This document shows positions 46,717-57,530 of a stretch of 64,000 bases of DNA, piece by piece. Numbering within the stretch: position 1 is the first letter of the stretch; the number at the start of each line of letters is the position of its first letter. The stretch is from Saccharina japonica (Eukaryota; Sar; Phaeophyceae; Laminariales; Laminariaceae). Location: the NCBI GenBank assembly GCA_008828725.1, contig MEHQ01000034.1:1-64000 (forward strand), in the 5' to 3' direction. The notes under the pieces were generated by a model. That model was not told the origin of the DNA, made no database searches, and saw only the letters and a list, made by a program, of their open reading frames with translations. A program made the position numbers and the translations under genes.

Positions 46717-49472
46717 CAGTGCAAGACACCCAATAATAAACGGGCTAATAAAAAAGCCAGGCTGAGATTTAGAGGGAAAATAGGAAATTTGGGAGTCGTT
46801 ATCTCGAAATTATTGTAGAAAGCACCCTCTGTCAAATAGGAAATCTAGCCTGGACCAGATTTCTTGTTTCTTATCATTTATAGGTGTCCTGTCCTGTACT
46901 TCCGTACGCACGTATATACGTGCGGCAGGTACTGTAGATAATAATACTGTAGAAAATAATATGAACGAGGCATTCACGTAAATCAGTAGAAGGGGATTGT
47001 GTACATACCGCTGTTGAACGTACGTGCGGGCACTTGAGCCCGCTACCGCAATTTGGAAACGCCGGGATAGCGCCATGGCGGGGGGGGGTGTTCGTACCTT
47101 TATTAGACTTAAGGTATATGTATAGTTATGTTTGTGAAAGTTTCGTACTTTTCGCAACTTTTCTCTTCGCACGAGCACTTTTCGGCAAAACGCTAAGTAC
47201 CCCGACACAGGAGGCCCGGCCGGACACATTGGTCGAGGTTTGAGCTCGATCCGAGCACTGTAGCTCGCGTGGCGGGCGCTCAAAGTTTTTTTTCCCGCGG
47301 GAGTGGATAAGCCGATTTCCCTGGTTTCTCTGCGTGAGGCTTTTTTTTGTACGTACGTGCCAGTAAATAATACGTAATGTCCTGTTGTTTCCCCTGATTT
47401 CACGATCTGGTCATGCGCACACACAGGAGAGCGCAGACATATCGGTATACCACAGACAGGTAGCAACAGAACATGCAGAGAGCACAACGTTACTACTCTG
47501 CATAAGCACCAGCAGCAGGTAACACCGTGCGTGGGTGATACACCCATCTGCGCTGTACTGCTGTGGCTAGCTGTGTTTATCGGAGCAAGCGGTCCGTAAT
47601 CCACCACCTACCTTTCTGTTGTGCTGATATGTGTGACTGACCCACTCTCACTTTGGCCTGAAATGTAATGGTCGCTTTGATCAAATAGGAGTACGTACCT
47701 CAACTGTTCATACGCACATACGGTATCTTTTTTGTGTTTCTTTCCTGAAGCTCACTTTAGAAATCTGCAAGACATCAGACAATATGCAGCAAACACAAAC
47801 GAGGTCACAGCCCCGCCTAGAAGCACAAGCAGCAGACATTACTGTGGCGTGTCCACCGTGTACTGCTGTGGCTATTAGTGGTTGCTTCATCGGAGGCTTG
47901 CATCCGTCATCAGCAGTCACCACCACACCTCTCTCTCTCTCTTCTGCGCTGCTGCCTGCTGCCTGCCTGTGCTTGCATGGTGTAGGTGCAGCCTGTCGTG
48001 CATCTGGCGCAAGCCGCGACAAATAATACTGCTGTACCGGTATTTGGGCAAATCATTTTTTGATGTTTTATTTTTTATTTTCAGGTGCGGGGGTGCAATC
48101 TGGGCAAAACAAAACATAATTACTGTAGATCGCATTTCCAATTTTAGTATTTCGTACCAGAAATAGAGTTAATTAATTATTTTCGGAGTTCGGGCACACG
48201 ATATAACCCAGACCCCACATATATAAGACAAACAGCAAACACAAACCAAGTGGGTTTCTTACGGAGTAGGCAGGTGTGGTCGAGAGTTTCAGCCCCTTCT
48301 TCGATGCATCCTTTTCTACTTCTTCTGCAAATACTATCCCACCACTACTGTACTGCTGTACGAGCACTGCTGTGTCCCATGTGTCACGTATGCGTGCGTG
48401 TGCGGTGTGTGCTGTGTGACATAGACCTTCCATACCTTGAGCGCCACAACAATAAACTATTGACAAATATGATAATAAAATGTTTGGCGGGGTCATCAAC
48501 ACAAATCTCTGAGAACGATCGAGTCAATAGTAGTAATGGTTCCATCATATTTCCGAGTATGTTTTATCCCCGAAAATGCAGGTGCAGTTTTTAAAATAAT
48601 ATTTGTACAGCAGTAATGCGCAGATATTTCATAACGTCGTTTTTATGTAATACCAGTATACAATATGATATGCGTATGATACAATATCGCATGTTGTTGT
48701 ATTAATAGTAGATTCTCGATTTGTCCTTGCGCCACTCCCCTAGGCACGTCCCGGAGGGGAACCTTGTACATGGTATACCAGGTGTATACGAGGTATTCGT
48801 ATTTTATTATAGATATAAATAGAATGAGCATTGGCCACTCAGGTGATCTTGGACCTGTTCGGCTCTGACTTCGCTTTAGACCGGACTCGCACTCGGGACC
48901 CATTTTGAAGGCCTCGCGTTGGCTTTCTCGCCCGCTCTTCTCGAGGGTCGCNCCCTCAGCCTCCTGCCCGTGACTTTCGCCCGCGCGCACTCTCGATTCA
49001 AGCGCCGCCGCCGAGCGCAGCGACCTCGAAGTGCGCGGATCTTGCGGAGATACCTGGCTCTACTGNCCGCTGAGGATGATATGCGTTGGTGCTGTTGCTG
49101 CTGAGAGAGAGTATTTGTGGTGACAGTCTCAACTCAAAATATCTCGCCTCAATTAAACTCAAAGATCACGGAGGAATGAAAACTCGAGCTGATTTTTTTC
49201 GGGTGGATTCAGTACAATAGTACTTATTTTTCAGTGTAGATATATTACTGCTGTGCCTGGCTGTAATACGTACAAGAACAAACAGCAGTACGTACGAGTA
49301 GTACCAGGTACGAGTACTGTATGTACGACGTAGCGAGCAGCTGGTGTGTATAGTATTGCTGAGTGCTGTTGTGTAGTACATACTGCTGTACAGGAGTACT
49401 ACTGTTTTGTAGTGTACAGTGCTAGATACGAGTCTGCTCAGACACACGAGAGTCAGAGAATAATTGAGATTT
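46717..49472. other. Intergenic, rich in GTAC and CTGCTGTA motifs
   Basis: There is no recognised gene. A 265-codon minus-strand frame at 46810-47607 opens on GTG, lacks any domain and lies in low-complexity motif-rich DNA, so I do not call it. TACTGCTGT recurs at about 47565, 47864, 48028, 48351, 49248 and 49379. Two ambiguous bases lie at 48952 and 49066. Confidence 0.4.
48952..48952. other. Ambiguous base (N)
   Basis: A single N in GGTCGCNCCCTC marks an unresolved base; another is at 49066. Both lie in a GC-richer patch (48840-49070). Confidence 1.
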
Positions 49473-50080
49473 CCCCCCCGTTGCCAGCTTTTAAATATCT
49501 CGACTTCGCATATCCATGCGGAACCGCTTGCTCGGCTCGAAGTGTTTTTGCCGCACGTGCCAAAACTGAAACTGAGCCCGCCACCGGGACCTCGACTGGT
49601 GCATTTCTGACAGAGACTGAGAAATGAAGTTGCGAACTGAGTATCAGCAATTACAGCAGTAGCGTTTCCGTTCTTTCTGCAATAACACCTGGCATTGCCT
49701 TGATTCTGCACGTAGTATGTGTCAGATGTCAAAACACGAGCGAGCGCCATCAGATTGTTGTTGTCGTAAATCTCACAAACTATCCTGAGGACTGAGACTA
49801 TCCAGGGAACACCGAACGCGACTGATTACATCTCTGAAACTGACTGTTGAGACTGAGAAATGAGGTTGTGTGAACTGAATATTTCAGCACGCAGCAGTCC
49901 CTTCTTCCTGCAACCCTTGGCATTGCCTTGATTCTGCACGTGGGCGTCAGATATCGCAGTCAGATATCTGAGCGAGACGACGAGCGAGCGCCATCACATT
50001 GTCGTATATAATAAGGATGGTACAATAAATGTCCAGGTATAGCCATGACATGGTGCCAATGCCGGCACCCATGCGGAGCC
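49473..50080 (+). repeat. Dispersed repeat, copy B
   Basis: Colinear with copy A at 24676-25284 and in the same orientation. Within it the segment carrying GAGACTGAGAAATGA, CTTCTTCCTGCAA and GGCATTGCCTTGATTCTGCACG occurs twice (49612-49712 and 49855-49940), so the family has internal tandem structure. No coding frame is conserved between the copies. Confidence 0.65.
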
Positions 50081-50335
50081 CTTGTACGTTTCGTTATTGA
50101 CGGTGATGGTGATGGGTAGGATTGGGATATTTATTTGTATTCTGTTATACTATAGCTTTTTGACACGGGCGGCTCCCGAGTGCCAAAAGGCCCCCCGCGC
50201 ACACACGACCGAGCCACGCCCGCCTAACGCATCAGCCGAGGTTGACCTGGGTGAAAGAACGGGAGCCGCTGACCAACTCGGCTAGCGTGGGGCGTCGAAA
50301 GTTGCGATTACGGCGTTGGTAATTGTTCCACGTGT

Positions 50336-50407
50336 TGCTTTGTGGCTCAGGAGAAGAGAGCTCGGCTGCAGAGGGCCGAGTCGTGAGTTCGAATCTCACC
50401 GGCTCCG
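50336..50407 (+). tRNA. tRNA-like relic (pseudogene or SINE head)
   Basis: A D-arm (GCTC 50345-50348, GAGC 50358-50361), an anticodon-type stem (TCGGC/GCCGA, 50362-50366 and 50375-50379) and a perfect T-arm (GTGAG, TTCGAAT, CTCAC, 50383-50399) occur in correct order, with good A-box (TGGCTCAGGAG) and B-box (AGTTCGAATCT) motifs. Two things are wrong: the anticodon loop has 8 nt, and the 5' acceptor strand (TGCTTTG) does not pair with the 3' strand (CGGCTCC). A matching GGAGCCG occurs about 70 bases upstream, near 50260. I therefore read it as a tRNA pseudogene or tRNA-derived element. The anticodon is not assignable. Confidence 0.45.
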
Positions 50408-50577
50408 TTGTTTATTGCCTTTTGGCGGGTGTGAGTGATTGTATCTGTTTTAATATGAGTTTTATCTCTGTATTATTCCGACGACGGTGTGTTGCTGTGT
50501 ACGAAGTGAGCACACATCTACTGCTGTACGTACTGCTGTACATATTGCTGTATGTCGGGTGTGTCGATGGGTTAGTT

Positions 50578-50604
50578 GGTGGGTGGGTGGGTGGGTGGGT
50601 GGGT
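50578..50604. repeat. (GGGT)n microsatellite
   Basis: About six perfect GGTG units in a G-rich run that could form a G-quadruplex on the plus strand. Confidence 0.9.
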
Positions 50605-52257
50605 TGCTGTGGGAAGTTGAGTCGGTTGGTACGTGGTTGAGTGCTGTCGTTGATGGTTGGCATACCAGTTCCTGTCCAATACACTGACCCCGCTCTTGCA
50701 CAGTTCGGCGTGTCCCCAATAATAGTGCGGAATTCATAGCAGTAGTAAGGTTAGTGTTTTAGCCTAAGTATCAGTAGCAGTCGTAGGAGTAGTACAGAAG
50801 TAGCGGTAACAAGGAAATAGTAGAACTGATCAGAAGCAGTAGTTCGGTACGTACTCGTATACTATGTGCCGCTGTACCAAAAGGTATTACAGAGGTGATA
50901 TTGCAGTAGGTATAGGAGCACGACGAAGTATAGGGCACGAAGTTCGGGCAGACGTGGTTCCAACTGCTGAGCTGGCGATATTCTGTTTCGGCGGGTAACG
51001 CAAATTCGCAAGGTCACCACCAGCCAGGCCTTACGTACACGTCATCTGTCTGACGTCATGGATTAAACCTGGATCACAAGCACACCGCCACACCGGCTTT
51101 TGGCTTCTGCAAAAATGAGCCTACAGGGTAGAAGCCATTACATTCCAAGAGCATTGCATGGATACATTACATGGATGCAATCCATCGGCGCACCTCCAGT
51201 ATTCTCGGTGCCGAGATGAAACGAACGCGGATAGCACGGCCGGCCGCCAGGCAGATATGGCTTTACCAGGTATGAGTCATGCTGTGGTCTCTCTCCTATC
51301 TCTCTCTGCACATGGGAGTTCCAATAGGCTGGCAGGCCGTGCACCGTGCAATGAAAGTCCTCCGGGGACAACAGCAGTGTCCCTAACATAGACAGCGTAC
51401 TCTTGAACTCGACACACGCTGGGCGTAGGTCTGTGGCGCGCGATATTACGGAACTTTTTCGACACGTGGACGAGGTGCGCTCTTCGCATAGGTGGCTCAG
51501 AGATATGTTCGAGTATATAATGCTTCTATTCGTATGAACTTCGACCCCACTGCTGTGCGTCTCCCAAATGCAGCGAGTTGTGTGTGCTGTGAAGCCCCTC
51601 ATATACGTTTCTTGTCATCGATTCACAGACGAGGGAGCTCGCACGGCGAGTTTGTGTGGTGCCGTAACCAAAGGGTGAGCACATACTCATGCTAGGGGTT
51701 GCGTTGGTCCCACGCCCCAGCCAGTGTACACGCCTCGGAATTTGGAATCTGGTGTACTCGCATACAGCAACAACTCATACCAGGGGGAAACAGCAACGAA
51801 ATGTCGCCAGCTCAGCAGTTGGAAGCACTCTTGCTCCAACTTATTTAATGGGTACTTTGTACCTGGTGTCTGGTGTTCTCGTACGTGTTCACCAGGCAGG
51901 GTGTACCTCATGCAGCACACGGTGCTGTACGGAGCGTAGTGCCGATATCACATCCTGTCGTACGTAATCTGTGCAGGCTAAGAGTACGAGTATAGCTAAT
52001 TACTTTTAGTACAAGCCTGGATAATGGCCGCTATAGTTCACTTTCACAAGAGCGGCAGGGCTACTGTAAGGAAAAAAATAAAATAATGGAGCCACACTCG
52101 CCACGTTGTCGGAATTGAAAACAAACTACGTCGTAGATATATTATGTACGTAGCGGGTTGGAATTTGTCAAAAACTAATAAATACGATACTCGTATTTGT
52201 TTTCAATTTTTTATTTACAAGACTTTAGTATACCCCCAACCGTACCCCCCACCGTCT

Positions 52258-52357
52258 GGGACAAAAAAAAAATCGTTTTTTTCTTTGTGTGGGACAAAAA
52301 ATAGATCGATTTTTTCTTTGTGTGGGACAAAAAAAAATAATGATTTATTCTTGGTGT
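52258..52357. repeat. 33-bp tandem repeat, three copies
   Basis: Units at 52258, 52291 and 52324 begin GGGACAAAAAA and end TTTCTTTGTGT (the third is slightly changed and 34 bp). Because 33 is a multiple of three, an 11-residue peptide repeat (Gly-Thr-Lys-Lys type) appears in an open plus frame at 52144-52482. That frame has no other support as a gene. Confidence 0.9.
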
Positions 52358-54328
52358 GTACCCGTATGTATGTCGTAAATGGCTGCGATAGTTTCGGCAT
52401 CAATTTCCTACCCACAAAGGGACGGGACCCCGGCGGCGTATCAATATACGTAAACTATATCAGGTATCGTCGTTCATATTGATAACCAGGAACGATGGTC
52501 GGTTCCTTGACGTTAGTGTGGAAGGGGCACACCTTGAGCGAGCGCAATGTAGATCGCCGCAGGCAACAGGTCTTACTGCGTAAACGCCACTGTGTCGCCG
52601 TCAACTATTGTTGCGCTTGTAAGAACGAACAAAATCGGTATTGACGGCAGGTACACACTCTCTGTTACCTCCGTGACCTCCGTGCCTTTTGGTCGCAACC
52701 CTGAAGTTGCCAATACATAACAAACAATACGAGTAGCCGCAGCGTATTTTATAAAAATCATAGTTGGGAAATGTAATCACTTGCTTTTTGGGTGGACGGC
52801 ACGGACCGAGCGATCCGAAAAAAATAATACGTGCAATCAAAGTGATCCGCACGCACAATGAACAAACGTACGTACGACCTGGAAAATCTGCCAAAAACAC
52901 AAAATAATCTCTTGGATACGCTGTACGCAGATACGCATCGGCACAGTACGCAGATATATACAGTGTGATTAAATACCAGGTATGCATCAAAGTATACCAT
53001 CATCAGGCATGATGAGCTTTGCTCGTCAGATAGGCTCTCCCGGGGGGTGGATGTTCCGCCTTCGACCGGCACCTTGCCACCACATGCACGCGGGAGGAGA
53101 AAAAACTCAGCACAGCGACTGACTGCCTGAGGTGGGTCAAACTTTTGTCGGTTATTACCGCAGCCACTCCTACTACTATGCAATTTTTACTTTTCGTAGG
53201 TTATGCGGTGTCTGATTATCTTTCGTGTCTTTCTACATATATGTATATATTTTGAACGGTATGCATTCTTCACTACGTAGCCGCGGACGGCACCTCGGAA
53301 CATACTGCTGTAAACCTGGTATGTGTCCCGTGGTTTAGAGTCACAGAAACGGAGGGCAACCACGCGGTGCTGTGCTTCAGAACATCGAGACGGTGGACAG
53401 GGCTTGTCTCGCGTGTATTCACTATGACGCCAGCACAACTACTAGCTGTTGTCTATGTATCGCCCCCAGCAAACGCGATGCACGAGTATAATCGTATGGG
53501 ACGCAGTGCCTTGATGACGGGCTGCTCAAGAATGCGGCGGATCACCTAACAATCGGACACGCATTTTGAAAAGTAGCGAAAAAAATCAAATGACTTGATT
53601 TCACTGCAATTTTCTTCAATGGAGTCACCGGCCAGTAATCAGTCGCGAGGAAATGTACCTAACAATAACATCATGGAATATCGCCACGCAGCTAGCAAAT
53701 ATGAATATCGACCGGTTGGGAGAGTTCACAGCTGACTGACGTTTTTCTTAGTTTATTTTTAATTCTAACAACTAGCTGTGTTCAACCAACCCCCCCCCCT
53801 ATATCACGGATATACAGAGCCTACTAATCTAATGGCCGGCTGCTTTCGCTTTTGTGCTAACACCAATCAATGGTAACCCTAAAATGAAGCTATTAATAGT
53901 GTGACATACACAAGTACGTAGGCGTGGATTTATTTGCACAAAAGTACAGCCAGCCCTGCAAGCGTCAACCTATGTGCCGCCCTGTCTCCGCAAGCACAAA
54001 AACTGACGTCTTAGAGTCCATGGCTTCTGCTAAATAACGTGCATTTGCCGCAGACTGTACATTGATATGCTGGAGGTACTTCAGTATGCCTCTTATGTCG
54101 GCTCAGTTGTTGGTGTTGTTCGAATATCGCTGTATCTTACCCTCCGAGCTTGAGGAAATTTTACAATTTCCGAGGAATACGTACGTAGTCTCCGCAGGCA
54201 AGTTTTGTTATGCGTACAAAATCATGCAAACGACACCGGCGTCCTCTACAATGCAATCCTTATTTCAACGCATACATCCTAGGCTATGTTTTGAAGGGTT
54301 GTTGATTCAGGGTGCGGCTATGGGAGTG

Positions 54329-54610
54329 TTACAAAACTCACAGAAGAGCCGGGTACGGGTATGAAAGTATTCAAGAACTCGAACGAGTTCCGTTTATTGT
54401 GACACAGACGTACGGAACTCACAGAAGGTTCGTGCGGGCATAAACATAGGTGTAACCTTATCCCATGCATTGTGGAAAGGGGGGTACAGGACATACATAT
54501 GTGCCGGGTACGGGTATTGATGTCGTACAAAACTTACAGAAGTTCCGGGTACGGGTATGACAGTGGTACAGAACTCACGGAAGTTCCGGATATTGTGGTA
54601 CAGGCGTACG
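54329..54610. repeat. Tandem/dispersed CCGGGTACGGGTA repeat
   Basis: At least four copies of GTACARAACTCACAGAAGTTC joined to CGGGTACGGGTATGA lie here, some with inverted pieces (GAACTCGAACGAGTTC). Related fragments appear near 56560-56650 and 57040-57180 (GTACCCG next to GTGAGTTTTGTA). It looks like an amplified short element. Confidence 0.65.
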
Positions 54611-54683
54611 GTATAATTCACATAAAAACAATTAGAAAGAGCCTTGAACAGCCTGCCTGTTTAATTTTTGGAGTCCGGTACTA

Positions 54684-54707
54684 CTGCTGCTGCTGCTGCT
54701 GCTGCTG
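54684..54707. repeat. (CTG)8 microsatellite
   Basis: Eight perfect CTG units preceded by CTACTA and followed by TAG. The low copy number and lack of a gene frame argue for neutral slippage. Confidence 0.9.
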
Positions 54708-57510
54708 TAGTCTTCGATTAGTAGTAGATCCGTAAAAAAAACAAAGTTTCATCCATTCGTGTGGCATACTGCTGATGGGACAAATTCAACGGCAATGCAT
54801 GGTTAGGTAAACTCTCTGGTTGAAAATTTCGGCGAGACAGACCGCGACGACGTGGTGGGCAAGGCTAGTATTCGATTTTTACAGTAGAAATTATGAACTC
54901 CACATGTACCAGGTCTTGCATTCCAAAACAGTTAGCGACCTCTAGCCGCAGAGTAAAACACTATTTTGTGCTGTATTCCTCTTCTTTGCTTTTGAAACAC
55001 ACACTAAGACAACACAAAGCATACGTCAGCATGAATACGTGAAGCACAGTATGTTATACACAACAAATCGCGAATGGGGACACGGTGCCGTAAATAATAG
55101 CTGGTACCTTTTTTTCAACGAAGGTGTCGTTCAAAGCATTACTCATATATGAGGATTTACTCCGTACGGTACGACTTTCAGGCGTAGCTCAACTATTTAA
55201 ATACCAAATGGTTAAAAACTATATGAGATATACCGGAGGTATTTATCAGGTAGTACCCTGTTGGCGATTCCCCTGTGTGTCTGTAAGAACACGATACCGG
55301 TACCCGACAGCCTTATGAATTAAGTTAGACTTCCGTGCCAATACGTGAAACCTTTTTTGATCTGTATGAAGTTGACACCCTTATCTGGGGATGGGCAATT
55401 AATTACCCGTAACTAAACAATCGAGTACGTCCTACAGGTACCGTACGTACCCGATTGACGCATGCTACAATAGAGGTGCGCTATGTTTTCACCTGAGCTC
55501 CTCACTTGAAGAGCTCATACGTACGTTCCCGAAAAATGAGTTTTGGAGAAAAATAAAGGTGCTACCCGATGAACAATGCCCTGAGACCATTGCCAAACAT
55601 CTTGCAGCCAGAAAATTAATTGCCGACGATATTGGGTTAAGGAATGCGATCATTCACATACAGTTTCACTCAAAAAGGACTACGAGACCTCTATCGCCGC
55701 ACGCATCGATACGTTAGTTAGTTGTTGACGACAACAATTCCTGTACTTAACACTTCTGTCAGTTCTGCAAGGATTTACTATATGGCCCATACGCGACATG
55801 TCTGGGAGTTATGTATGCCTGTGAACACTACCCCGGGTAGGGGTATGCCTTTCAAGAAATACACGGAGGTTGTCTACAGGGATACGCGTTTCGTCCGCAG
55901 GGGGGTGGGGGTATGCCAAGCATACTCAGATCTCGTCACGTCAGGACACTTTACACACTCAAAACACAAACGACAACACAGAAACATACGCCTCATCTTT
56001 CTCATGAGGCGAAACACACGCCTGAATTTCTGCCGCGGGTGTGTTGTCACGACAGGGGTGTAACAATTACATACCCCTCTTAATGTTGTTCTTCGCCTTC
56101 AAGAGCAGCTCAATATCCACGAAAACAAAACTATAGACATTGGATCAAATGTGTAGGATCATCCTGATGAAAACGTGTATGGCCTACCCGTAGGTGCTAA
56201 CGAAACATACTTTTCTGAAGTATTGTCCAACACACATGGGATATATATACATATATCCGAGTGATGGTTTGTCAGTTGGGGAATATGCTCACAGTCAGTC
56301 ACAAATAATCCATCCACGTATTTTACCTCTGTCGTAGTATCCGCTGGTGTGTGCGAAGGAAACATAATATGCGATGTACACGCTCAAAAGAGATCACCGC
56401 CAGACCCGTGTGAAAGTAGTCAATCGGTACCAAATGATCTTTGACTCGTACATAGACGACGTCAATGGCATGTAAGAGGTTGTTTTCAAACGGACTTTTG
56501 TCTACGCCTCCAAATTGGGGCTTATGGGATACATACACTGTGGGGGAGATGGCAGGATACGGAAATCGGTACGGGTACCACACCATTTACCCGTACCCGG
56601 TGAGTTTGTGAGTTATGTGCGGCAACCCTCCCCCCCCCGATACCGCTGTCGCTTCTGCAATGCATTATTGCCCGTAACCGACACTGCTGTGGTTTCTGCA
56701 CGGCCGTCGAACAATACCCAGGGAACGGATATTATTGTTCTAAAATGCCCGGGGTTCGCGTAAAATAACTGCGAGGGGGCTGCCGATATGTTAACATTAT
56801 GTCAAAGACACGCAAAACGCAAAACGCAAGTGTGAGAATCTTCTGTATCAAAAGGAGTGACACACTTCGGTTTCGTGCGTGCAAAATGTATATACACCAT
56901 GCAGAAAGTTATAACGGGCTAATCTGTGCCAAGAGAGATATCCATCGTCAATGGTTAAAGAGTGCTAGACATCTCACCGGCGCTTGCCAAATACTCTAAA
57001 CAACCTACGGGTATACCGTGGACATTACAACGGGGCAAGGGCATGGGCTCGGGTACGGATAGCACATTTACCCTTTACACTAGTGAGTTTTGTACAAGAT
57101 TTATACCGTACCCGACATACCTGAGAGTATTGTAGGAGTTTCACACCTTGACCGGATACTCTTGTGAGTTCGGTAGCACCATGCCGCAGCACCCAGGGCA
57201 CGTGTATGGCTTCACAAATTCCCGGGGTGCAGCTATACGTGCGGGGTTTATCGGCGACGGCGTTGTCGGGATGGTCAACAATTGATATTGTCCGTATCTA
57301 TATCAATATATGCAAGTGAACGATGTTTATGCTTGTCTCCTCATGTGGATGAATTCACGTGGCGTTGCGTGTAAAATAAATAGAAATGATTCAGACTCTC
57401 ATAATAGATCACTATAACCCCAATGAAATGTAGAAAACAAAACTCGGAGCTTACGAAACTCCTTATTTTCTGAACAAACACACGTGTCTATGTTTCTCAT
57501 GCCTGTTCCA
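54708..57510. other. Intergenic, no gene recognised
   Basis: It contains scattered GTACCCG-type repeat fragments and short frames. It ends in the leader of the plus-strand F-box/ankyrin-like gene; an exon for a spliced 5' UTR probably lies here but I cannot place the donor. Confidence 0.4.
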
Positions 57511-57530
57511 CCTTCAGAAACTTCAACATC
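57511..57530 (+). other. Predicted 3' splice site before the ATG
   Basis: CCTTCAG (AG at 57516-57517) follows pyrimidine-rich DNA, and exactly 13 nt, AAACTTCAACATC, separate it from the ATG. It matches the arrangement at 39632-39651 and 15826-15845. Confidence 0.6.

Larger units (their letters stand above)
50408..54328. other. Intergenic, motif-rich, no gene recognised
   Basis: Frames are short or low-complexity. TACTGCTGT recurs at about 50520 (three times within 40 bases) and 53308. GTACGTAC palindromes are frequent. Local repeats are listed separately. Confidence 0.4.

Noticed and set aside
46810..47607. 265-codon minus-strand open frame
   Set aside because: It opens on GTG, lies in motif-rich DNA and has no recognisable domain. 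Its length is notable but not sufficient without transcript support.
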